Shown one piece after another: positions 18,498 through 27,600 of a stretch of DNA of 64,000 bases (its first letter is position 1; the number at the start of each line of letters is the position of its first letter). Where the stretch lies: contig JAEDFR010000001.1 of NCBI GenBank assembly GCA_016297945.1, forward strand, positions 12,420 to 76,419, written 5' to 3'. The translations under genes were made by a program, and so were the position numbers. The DNA is from Lachnospiraceae bacterium (GTDB lineage: Bacteria > Bacillota > Clostridia > Lachnospirales > Lachnospiraceae). The notes beneath the pieces are model-generated. The model saw only the letters and a list, made by a program, of their open reading frames with translations, ran no database searches and was not told the DNA's origin.

Positions 18498-19666
18498 TTC
18501 TCATCATTACACTTTTGCGCTCCAAATAATAATTTCCATTTTTCAGCATCATATTTTTCATATTCTTTCATTAAATTAGTTATTGCTTCACTATATTTTC
18601 CAGTCCACCCTTTTGATATAGAAACAATATCTTCGCAAATATCATTAATCAGATTTATTTGAGAATCTGTCTTTATGGAATTAATTCCCCAATACTTATC
18701 AACCACTTTCATCTGCTGTTGAGTTATTTCATTCTCGCGTTTTAAAAAAACGGATTGAATCTCACTTTGGGGAGAATATATACTATTTATACTCTCTTTT
18801 TCTTTTTCAACGCAATCTGTCATACGTGATAAATTTGGGATATACATATAAGGTACTTTTTCAGATATACAAAAACCCACATTGGTGCCAATTCCATCTC
18901 CAACTGCATAATCAGCTAAACCTATAATAGTTTTTAATCTATTGACAAAATTTACATCCCCATTGTATCCTGCAGATACAACTCTATATCCTTCCTCAAT
19001 AAATCTTTGGGTTAATTTATCGTTAATATTCCACCAAAAAACACAGACAATCACTGTATCAAAACAAGTTGCCAATGCATTAATATTATATATATAATCC
19101 TCAACCATCCATTCATATTTATCTCCATCAGTTGAATGTGCCGGAAAGACTAACAATGTTTTCCCTTGTCTCTTTTTCATTTCTTCTATCTGGTCATTCG
19201 AATAATAATTATCTGCATAATGAATATAAGGTCCCACACAAAAAACAGGTAAATTACTATATTTATGTATAATTTTTTTTCTAAAAGAACCAAATGTCGC
19301 AATTGCCGGTTTCGAAGTAACAGTTCCTTCATCAAAAAGAGCATCATAAAGAATCAATCCATGTTCTAGAACTGGCGAAAACAAAAATTTTTGCTTTTCA
19401 AGATTTTTCCCAAATATATTTTTCCAATACCCATAAACATGCTCAAAAGTATATAATTTATCATTTGTATACCATAATTTTCCATTATCTACTTGTTTCC
19501 GAAATTCCATTAACGGCTTGATATCAGAAATAGTATCCACTGATTGAATATATTTTGTATCTTCTTCATATTTTTGTGTCATTTTTTTATATTTTGTTTT
19601 ATAAGCCATTGATGTCATATATATATTTCTATATATCATTTTCTTTGTAATTTCTGTAACATTCAT
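18494..19666 (-). CDS. Unidentified glycan-locus protein, possibly GT-B-like
   Basis: A soluble 390-residue protein I do not recognise. The first 110 residues are charged and partly helical. The central part has a Rossmann-like alternation with TLLVFPAHSTDGDKYEW (about 195-210), VIVCVFWWNI, and a C-terminal half with IGLADYAVGDGIGTNVGFCI (about 285-305). That resembles the donor-binding half of GT-B or CDP-glycerol-type transferases. There are no membrane segments. Four-base overlap with the flippase gene and its place among glycosyltransferases suggest transfer or modification of the repeat unit. Confidence 0.55.
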   Translation of the reverse strand: MNVTEITKKMIYRNIYMTSMAYKTKYKKMTQKYEEDTKYIQSVDTISDIKPLMEFRKQVDNGKLWYTNDKLYTFEHVYGYWKNIFGKNLEKQKFLFSPVLEHGLILYDALFDEGTVTSKPAIATFGSFRKKIIHKYSNLPVFCVGPYIHYADNYYSNDQIEEMKKRQGKTLLVFPAHSTDGDKYEWMVEDYIYNINALATCFDTVIVCVFWWNINDKLTQRFIEEGYRVVSAGYNGDVNFVNRLKTIIGLADYAVGDGIGTNVGFCISEKVPYMYIPNLSRMTDCVEKEKESINSIYSPQSEIQSVFLKRENEITQQQMKVVDKYWGINSIKTDSQINLINDICEDIVSISKGWTGKYSEAITNLMKEYEKYDAEKWKLLFGAQKCNDEN

Positions 19667-19710
19667 TTATTTATCCCATTTAACAACATTAAAGAATTCT
19701 AACAAAAGTA

Positions 19711-20679
19711 CTATAGTTTTCCAACTCTATTTAAAAAAGTAATCACATCCTTTTTAAACTTTAACTGTTCAGATTTTATTATTGTTCTATACTCATCATA
19801 CTTTTCTATTTCATTATCATAATTATCCATACAACGCAAAATATAATTAATAATCACATCAATATTTTCTTTATCTTGGTCAAATTTGGCGCAAGATGGT
19901 ATAGGGACATCTTCATAATATTTTGCACTTCCTTTTATTCCTGTTATAACACAACATCCTGAAATTGCAGCTTCTCTAGGGATTCTATCTTTACCAGGAT
20001 GATTACCAAAATCAACATAGACTTTTGCTTTATTCATCAACAATTTCATTTCTTCTTTCGAAAGATTTATTAATGGAATCCACTTCCATTTTGCTCCTTT
20101 CGATATCAGTTTATTTGTAAAATCTAATCCTTTTTTTGGATTATATAACACAATATTCTCTCTTATAGAATCCCGGTCCATATCTCTAAAATATTCTTTT
20201 GAAATATAATCTGACAAATACAAGATAGAGCTATTATCAATACCATGTACAAATTCCACATATTTTTTTGCATATTCTGATTGAACTAAATGAATACATT
20301 TTCTGTCATACAATCGCACAATACAATCAATGATTTTATATATGCAAATTTCGGCATAGGTTTTCTCCTTCTTATTAGGTGCATAATTATCTACACTTAA
20401 CCACCAAATTACCTTTTGTATTTTTCTATATTTTAGCAAAAAACGCATCGCGGTTTCTGGAATAATTAATATATTGTTTTTATCATCAACTATTGTTTTT
20501 TCGACTCTTACTTTGTAACAAGAAAACTTATTAATAATGGGCGAGTCCGTCATATCTCCATCATATACAATCGCAACATCTATATTATGACTACATATTT
20601 CTACACACAATTGATGTAAAAGTTCTGTTCCGCCTGTTGCATACTTTGACGGACACACTATATAAATCATACAATTCAC
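19711..20679 (-). CDS. GT-B-type glycosyltransferase
   Basis: A 322-residue protein with a glycosyltransferase-B layout: an N-terminal Rossmann half beginning IYIVCPSKYATGGTELLHQL, whose GG-x-E loop is typical of GT4-like enzymes, and a C-terminal half with YVDFGNHPGKDRIPREAAI and ISGCCVITGIKGSAKYYED (about residues 230-265), which fits the donor nucleotide-sugar site with its conserved Glu. No membrane segment is visible. It is surrounded by other glycosyltransferases. Donor and acceptor cannot be told. Confidence 0.7.
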   Translation of the reverse strand: MNCMIYIVCPSKYATGGTELLHQLCVEICSHNIDVAIVYDGDMTDSPIINKFSCYKVRVEKTIVDDKNNILIIPETAMRFLLKYRKIQKVIWWLSVDNYAPNKKEKTYAEICIYKIIDCIVRLYDRKCIHLVQSEYAKKYVEFVHGIDNSSILYLSDYISKEYFRDMDRDSIRENIVLYNPKKGLDFTNKLISKGAKWKWIPLINLSKEEMKLLMNKAKVYVDFGNHPGKDRIPREAAISGCCVITGIKGSAKYYEDVPIPSCAKFDQDKENIDVIINYILRCMDNYDNEIEKYDEYRTIIKSEQLKFKKDVITFLNRVGKL

Positions 20680-20703
20680 ACCTTTTCAATTATTGTTTTT
20701 CTT

Positions 20704-21611
20704 TCAAGAATCAAAATTATTGACCCACGTCTCAAGCAAATATTTATTCTTAACATTATTAGGGATTTGTAATAATTCACTTCCTAAAAACATTTCAAAA
20801 TCATCCCAATTATCAACACCAACTATAAAAACATTATCAGAACTATAAAAATCGCAATTACAAATATTCTTATTATTTGTAATTAGTTTCTTTCCAAAGA
20901 AAAGTGCCTCTAAAACACGCAAAGTTAATCCACTTTGGCCCTCTTTCACAACATCTACTATTACTGAACATTTACTTGATTTATCTAATATTTCTTCATA
21001 AGAAATCATCTTACTTATTTTCCATTCATCTTTTATCAAATCCTTATTAGCATTGTTAAGAACTAAAATATTAAAATCACACTGAATATTAGCTTTTATT
21101 AAATGTTTAGCTATTTCATTTAATAAATCTAATCTATTCTTGTTTTTTCCCACAAAAAATGCCGTACCATTATTTGAAGAAGCTGTATAATTCGGCCATA
21201 AGAAAAACTGAGTGTTATATTCCCAATTATATTTTTTAGCTTGCTGTTGAAAATCCTGCAAAAAGGATAAATCCAATTCACAAATTTAATTTCCTTTTTT
21301 TCTTTTGTATTCCATATCCATAAAATTAAATTCTTTCTCTTAATATTTGTTAGCAAAGATAAAAGCACAATAATTCCAGTATGTTCAAAAACAACTACTT
21401 TTTTATATGTTTTTAAATTATTTTGCTTCTTTAATTTTAAAATACTTTTTATAGATAAAATAAGTTTTTCAAGAAAAGAATGATTTAACGGTACAATATC
21501 CTGCCAAGTCAATACATCTATTCCATAATCAATCATTGTTTTATTGACATATTTTTCAAAGGTATCTCCGCCATCTTTTATTATCAATATATTCCCGCTT
21601 AAATTACCCAT
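20704..21611 (-). pseudogene. Glycosyltransferase split by a one-base frameshift
   Basis: Two frames together make one protein of about 300 residues. The first (21611-21129) starts MGNLSGNILIIKDGGDTF and makes sense to WNTKEKKEI near 21288. The second (open from about 21285 to 20704) continues with ICELDLSFLQDFQQQAKKY and ends with a GT-like half (FFVGKNKNRLDLL, then GQSGLTLRVLEALFFGKKLI). Adding one A to the AAA run at 21287-21285 (minus strand) joins them in frame without a stop. The family resembles small lipopolysaccharide/capsule glycosyltransferases. It may be a real mutation, phase variation or a sequencing error; the run is too short for classic slippage. Confidence 0.7.
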
Positions 21612-21620
21612 AAACTCATC

Positions 21621-22580
21621 CTACTTGTCCCAAATACTTGTAATATATCCCATAAAATAAGGAAAAAAAAGCCCCAATAACATATAGAATTTTGCAACCA
21701 AGCTGTTTTCTTTTGCTGAAATTGCTGGAAAAAAATAGTTTTTATATGAACTACGCAATTGTTTTTCTAAACTCTTCTTTTTTAAAAAACGCTTTGTGAG
21801 ATAAAACAATCTTAAATTTACTATTACAAATTCTTGCAAAAAACGTCTATATATACTCTCTTCACCAATTTCTTTAAAATATAGCATTCTATTTTCTATT
21901 TGCTTAAGTGCATCCAACTGTTTTTCAGAAAATGAAGATAAGGTAATTCCTTGTCTATTTCGTCTATAAAAATACAACTCCTGATCACATATAGCAATTC
22001 TATTACATGAATACATAATACGTGCATTTAATGCAAAATCTTCATACAACATTCCCTCAGGAAACCTCTCATTTAAAAAGGCCTTTTTTCTATACAATTT
22101 ATTCCATGCAACATTCATAAATAAAACATCAAAAGAATAAAAATTTCTCATCATTTCTTTTCCATCATAAATGTTACATTTTATATTATTATCTTTTTTT
22201 TCAACAAAAAAACCATCTCGAATATATCCACACATTGACATATCAGCATTATTATTGATCATTCCGTAATACAAACATTCGACATATTTTTTGTGTACAT
22301 AATCATCAGAATCAACAAAACAAATAAACTCACCTTTAGCACACGAAATTCCTTTATTTCTAGCTGCAGACAATCCCTTGTTTTTCTGATAAACATATTC
22401 AACTCTCGAATCTTTTTTTGCATATTCTTCGCAAATAATACCGGATTGATCAGTAGAGCCATCATTTACAATGATAATTTGTAAATTACTATAGCTTTGT
22501 ACAAGTATAGAATCTAAGCATTCCTTCACATAATTTTCAACGTTATATACAGGCACAACTACCGATATTAAATCTTCCAT
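21621..22580 (-). CDS. GT2 glycosyltransferase (GT-A fold)
   Basis: A 319-residue family 2 glycosyltransferase. It begins ISVVVPVYNVENYVKECLDS, has IVNDGSTDQSG (about 37), GLSAARNKGI (about 70) and the DxD-type metal site FVDSDDYVH (about 88), with MLYEDFALNARI as the acceptor-side ED motif (about 180). The C-terminal 60 residues are more hydrophobic and may attach to the membrane. It lies 7 bases after the next upstream glycosyltransferase gene. The sugar transferred is unknown. Confidence 0.88.
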   Translation of the reverse strand: MEDLISVVVPVYNVENYVKECLDSILVQSYSNLQIIIVNDGSTDQSGIICEEYAKKDSRVEYVYQKNKGLSAARNKGISCAKGEFICFVDSDDYVHKKYVECLYYGMINNNADMSMCGYIRDGFFVEKKDNNIKCNIYDGKEMMRNFYSFDVLFMNVAWNKLYRKKAFLNERFPEGMLYEDFALNARIMYSCNRIAICDQELYFYRRNRQGITLSSFSEKQLDALKQIENRMLYFKEIGEESIYRRFLQEFVIVNLRLFYLTKRFLKKKSLEKQLRSSYKNYFFPAISAKENSLVAKFYMLLGLFFPYFMGYITSIWDK

Positions 22581-22586
22581 ACCTCT

Positions 22587-23501
22587 TTACGCCTTCCACC
22601 CCGGCCTATACACCGGATGTAATCCTGTTTTTCCCATTTTTCCGTCTCTAACGGCTTCTTTTATAACAGCAATCTTTTTTTTATCAAACGATGAATAAGC
22701 CACTAAGATACGTCGAAATCCCCGAATCCATGCAGATTTCTTATCCAGATGTTCGCGATACATCACAACCACATTTCTGGTTGCGTAATAATCTCTCCAG
22801 GTAACTCCATCGCCATATAAATAATTATCTTTGTGATGAATCAAAATGGAGGGGACGCACACAATCTTTCCATATTTTCCCACACGAACCGAGTGTTCAA
22901 AATCATCCTGATATATAAAAAAGTCTTTTCTAGGCAAACCTGCCTTTTGTATCACGTCTCTTCGTATGATAGTTCCAACAAATGAATATAAATCAATGTA
23001 AAAATACTCTTTTGTAAATTCACTTTTAGGAACCGGCATATCCTGTGTTCCAAACACGGTTTTCACAAAACGGTTTCTTTGGACTGATGCGATACGTCCT
23101 TCATATTCACACATGCCACAAAGTGCTGCTGCCTCATTCATAATATCCGGATGTTTATTTGAAAATTGCTCTGCCATTTCCAGAGCGTTTTTTTCAGGAA
23201 AAGCATCATCATCGGCAACCCAGACCCAGTCGGCACATTCCATATCCTGCGCCATTTTCATGCCATGATAAAAGCCACCTGCTCCACCCATGTTCTCATC
23301 AAGCGAAATCACAATCCTGTTACATACACCCTGTTCATACTGCCAGATTCTCAAAAAGGCATCCGTTCCATCCGTACTGCAATTATCAACTACGATAATG
23401 TACTCCGGTTTCTTTGTCTGCTCTTCATAACAAACAAGTGATTTCTTCAGTTCCTCTATTCGGTTATATGTAACAACAACAACTCCGATTTTCATACTCA
23501 A
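22587..23501 (-). CDS. GT2 glycosyltransferase, galactofuranosyl/rhamnosyl-transferase-like
   Basis: A 304-residue GT2 enzyme starting KIGVVVVTYNRIEELKKSL, with VVDNCSTDGTD (about 37), a GGAGGFYHGM segment (about 75) and the metal site VWVADDDAFPE (about 92). The ENMGGAGGF pattern and following DDD are typical of GlfT2- and rhamnosyltransferase-like members. FIYQDDFEHSVRVG (about 190) is the acceptor-side region. It overlaps the upstream gene by four bases, suggesting translational coupling. Confidence 0.86.
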   Translation of the reverse strand: MSMKIGVVVVTYNRIEELKKSLVCYEEQTKKPEYIIVVDNCSTDGTDAFLRIWQYEQGVCNRIVISLDENMGGAGGFYHGMKMAQDMECADWVWVADDDAFPEKNALEMAEQFSNKHPDIMNEAAALCGMCEYEGRIASVQRNRFVKTVFGTQDMPVPKSEFTKEYFYIDLYSFVGTIIRRDVIQKAGLPRKDFFIYQDDFEHSVRVGKYGKIVCVPSILIHHKDNYLYGDGVTWRDYYATRNVVVMYREHLDKKSAWIRGFRRILVAYSSFDKKKIAVIKEAVRDGKMGKTGLHPVYRPGWKA

Positions 23502-24430
23502 AAATTTATCCGTTCTTCTTCGATGACCAAAGGTCGATTCATAACCCTCTGATTAATACTGCTGATATATTCACCCAGAAATCCGATAAAAAATAACTGC
23601 AACGCCCCTAAAAAGAACATTCCGATCAAAAGCGGTGCCATACCTGCGCTAAAGCGGTCCCAATACATCAACTTCATTACCAGATAAACAATTCCTGCTA
23701 TAAAACTGAATATTCCGCAAAAGATTCCGGCAAATGTACACAACCGTAATCCCGCTTTGGTATAAGATGTGATACTGAGCATAGCCGCATCATACAGGCT
23801 TAGGAAGTTGTTTTTACTCTTTCCTGCTCTGCGCTCCGGTTGTTCGTATTCGATTTCTTTTCGCTTAAAGCCTAATTCTGCAACAATTCCTCTTAAAAAC
23901 GGTGTCGGATCTTTTAAATCCCGTAACACATCAACAAATGTTTTGTCATATAATCCGGAACCGGTAAAATGCTCAATTTGCTCAACATTGGAGAACTTTT
24001 TAATCGCCTTATAGTAAAGCGTCCGTAAACCGTATACGATTTTGTTTTCTTTGCTTTTGCTCTTGATACCGATGACAATTTTATAACCATTTTCCCACTC
24101 TCTGATATACTGTGGAATCAATTCCACGGGATCCTGAAAATCGCATACCATGCTAATCGTACAATCTCCGGTTGTCTGTAACATGCCATAAAAAGGAGAA
24201 TTAAACTGCCCAAAATTCTTTGCATTGAAAATTGCTTTGATGTTAGGATTTTTTCTACAAATCTCCCGAAGCAATGTTCTCGTATTGTCCTTCGAATCAT
24301 TGTCGATAAATACAAGCTCATAGTCATAAGTAGATAATTCTCCCTCAAACAATGACGTAATGGCTTGGCTCATCGGTCCGACATTTTCTTCTTCATTATA
24401 GCAAGGTATTAATATACTGATTTTTTTCAT
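23498..24430 (-). CDS. GtrB/CsbB-type undecaprenyl-phosphate glycosyltransferase
   Basis: A 310-residue GT2 protein of the DPM1-like group: ISILIPCYNEEENVGPM at the start, FIDNDSKDNT (about 45), AKNFGQFNSP (about 72), and a metal site CDFQDPVEL (about 95). Two membrane helices lie near the C-terminus (about 230-255 and 265-290), as in GtrB and CsbB. These enzymes load one sugar on undecaprenyl phosphate for later transfer outside the cell. The gene heads the glycan operon and is divergent from the YfhO-like gene; GtrA-like and YfhO-like partners are in this window. Confidence 0.85.
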   Translation of the reverse strand: MKKISILIPCYNEEENVGPMSQAITSLFEGELSTYDYELVFIDNDSKDNTRTLLREICRKNPNIKAIFNAKNFGQFNSPFYGMLQTTGDCTISMVCDFQDPVELIPQYIREWENGYKIVIGIKSKSKENKIVYGLRTLYYKAIKKFSNVEQIEHFTGSGLYDKTFVDVLRDLKDPTPFLRGIVAELGFKRKEIEYEQPERRAGKSKNNFLSLYDAAMLSITSYTKAGLRLCTFAGIFCGIFSFIAGIVYLVMKLMYWDRFSAGMAPLLIGMFFLGALQLFFIGFLGEYISSINQRVMNRPLVIEEERINF

Positions 24431-24533
24431 ATCATCTTCCCGTCTTTATCACAAACATCTGAATACGTCTATTTTGAACATATTTCGAACCTATTTGGAA
24501 TAAATTCGAATTTCTTCAAAATAATATCAATAA

Positions 24534-24581
24534 ATTATACCACATTTTTTCGTTGTAGCAAACCATAGGAATTGATATAAT
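24534..24581. promoter_or_regulatory. Overlapping divergent promoters of the glycan operon and the yfhO-like gene
   Basis: Plus strand: TTGTAG (24553-24558), 17-base spacer, TATAAT (24576-24581). Minus strand: TTGCTA (24561-24556), 16-base spacer, TATAAT (24539-24534). The two -35 elements overlap, so polymerase binding to the two promoters should be mutually exclusive or coregulated. No other gene occupies 24431-24677. Confidence 0.6.
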
Positions 24582-24677
24582 GATACAAGGGTTTTCTTTT
24601 TGTGAATCCCGAATGTTTATAGAATTGCGAAAGTTTCTTTGAAATGGAGAAATAGCAAGTGTGAAAGGATCATTAAC

Positions 24678-27600
24678 ATGAATATTCTTAATCAAGCAAA
24701 AAAAATAAAACCGGCAGAATTGGTATCATTTATCTACGCACCAATTCTGTCTTTTGTTATTTTGTATGTTGTTAATCTTTTTTATGAAAACACTCTGCCA
24801 TCGGATATGTATATCCATCAGTTGCCTAAGAATATTTCATACTGTGCGTTAGCCAGCCTGACATTTTATATTTATCTGAAAATATCTAAGCATTTTCAAT
24901 CAATTTCCCAACTTTATAAGGTTGCGTTAGCCATGGCTTATGGATTGTCATCCTATGCAGTGCTAAGTAACTTCTATTCTGAAACCATGCTCTTTTACGC
25001 TTTTGTTCCAATCATCTTTTTATCTATAGAATACGTTAAAGGCAATCATGGATACGTCTTATTCTCCGTTTTATGTGCGGTTTCACTCTGTATTAGCACT
25101 GTCGATTCCTGTATACTTTTTATTTATCTTTCCATTTATTTTTTCGTTTTTTCCAATAACGGCTTTGCCAAAAGAATCGTTGATTTTCTTCATCTTTTGT
25201 TGTGCTATGCATTTTCATTTTTATTATCACTTGCACTGTGTGTTCCTCAATTATCTGCCTTCATAGCAGACAATCAGGATTCAATCTATCCGGGCTTTGC
25301 CGTTAACTACAACCCTGCCACTTTCTTATCAAGGTTTCTTACCGGTTCTGCTCCTTCTGAATATTTTACAACCGGACGCGGACTGGATTTATACTTCGGC
25401 ATGTTCTTTTTTTTGCTTTTGATTCTCTATTTCTTTAACAGCAGCATTGAGAAAAAGGACAGACTGAAAAACTTCTGCTTTTTATTATTCTTAATTGGAA
25501 CGCTCCAACTCACACCACTCATGCATCTGATGGAATTATGCCAGGCAACACAGGCATTTTCCATTTATTACTCTGTATTTTTTACCTTTTACTGCTTACA
25601 TTTGGCCTCTATATCACTCAATACATTATCCGGCATGCAAAAAAAATCCATGCTTTGTGGTCTGACATTAGCAATCTGTATGGTAGTTTTTGTTTTCATC
25701 GGCTCCTCTCACAATTTCATGCCCATCACAAAGGAAATGATTGTATGCTTCCTCGCCCTCTATTTATTAGGACTTATTGTCCCGCTCTTTTCGGAACGTG
25801 CCTCAACCCAGAAACTGATACCGTTTTTTGTTATCATTGAATTGGCAGTCAATATCCTGATTATGATTAATCAAAGTATTTTGCCCGCATCTTTGGACAT
25901 CTCTGACAGTTATACTTTATTCAAAAAGGAAAGTATTGCATCTGACAGCACGACAGAGCAATCGGTTTCTGCACCCTCCGAAGCCAATAAAATGATGGAT
26001 GCTTATAATGATTTTTATGATGCGTATTATGCAACCGACATGTCCGATACCTTATATTTTATTGGCGACCACATTGAAATTACGGATAGTGACAAAGAAA
26101 AATTTGATATGACCGGTGACTTAAACGAGTTAGAAGCATTTAATCTTCGCGGACATATTCTTGGAGTAACGGAAGATGTTTTTACCAAAGAAAATATTAG
26201 TATTTCTTTTGATGCATCTGAAAAATATACAGTTGTTGACGAAGGCAACAACTTATACTGTCTGGAACAGACACCGGACACCTTAATTGATGGACAGGTT
26301 GTTGTTCCCTATCATTATGAAAATCCGAAAAACAAGCACTATATTATTCTTTGCAGCTTTTATGACTATATGGTGGAAGATTTGGGAGACAAAGATACTT
26401 TTGACGGTTTCCTATGCTTTACCGCCAGCAGAAATTTATCATTCCGTTTTCAATTATCCGTTTATTCTATCAATGAAGATGCACTTTCAAAGGTTTCTGC
26501 TGCTTTATTTACAGATGCCGATCCTACAACTCATGAAGAAACCAATTACAATGTTTATATCATTTTGTTAATCCTTTCAGCAATCGGAGTTATCTTATTA
26601 CTTCATTTTACTATTGATAAGGGAAGAGACAAAACAATAAACCGTCTCAATTCGTTCAAAAATCATTGCATCCATGCAGGATTCTGGTTAAAAATGCGTC
26701 AATTCCTGATGGATAACCGTGTCTATATAATGGCATTTTTCATTCCTTTTGCAGTTTTCGTATCTGCTATGATTTACTATGATTCTGCACCATTTGGGCA
26801 GGGCTCTTTCTTGGATTCGGATGGTATTTCCTCCGTTTTGGCAGCATCGCTAAATTACTACTACAATTTGAAATCCGGAAATATCACACTCAGCATGTTG
26901 GGTGGTTATGCTAACGGTATTTTCCCCGGTTTATATATCGTATTTTATCTTCCGATGTTATTGTTTTCTGCAGATGCACTTCCGGCTGTATTTATGATAT
27001 TAAATGCCATTTTAATGGGCTTTTCCGGATTTTTTATCTGTTACTATTTCACACACCGTTTCAACGGTGTAAGAGCAGATAAATCTGATTGGAAACTACT
27101 CATTCCGGCTTTGATTTACAGTTTAAACACCTTTATGATTGCTATGCACAGTTATATTTTCTGGTGGTATCTGCTGTTTGCACTATTCCCTCTTCTTGTT
27201 TTATTTCAGGAACGTTTAATTTATGAAAGAAAGTGGTTGCCTTATTCACTTTTACTATTCTTTTGCATATTAACGAATTTTAATATTGCATTATATATTT
27301 GTATTTATCTGGTTATCCACTTTTTCACCTGCAAATTTGAAAACATCAAAGATTTTATTGTAAAGGGATTCCGTTTTGCGATACCCTCGCTTTTAGGCGC
27401 ACTCTGCAACTTCAGTAATCTATACGGATTGTTTGCCGGCTTATTCACACAGCGTGCCGGAACCGGCTATGCGGAAGCTGACAGCGTTGCCCCTTCCTTT
27501 GGCTTCTTCACTTCCTACTTTAACCAGTGGAAACAGTTTATGCTTTTTACGCCCTGCATAACCATCACGGACAACGATGGGCATATCAATTTATATATAG

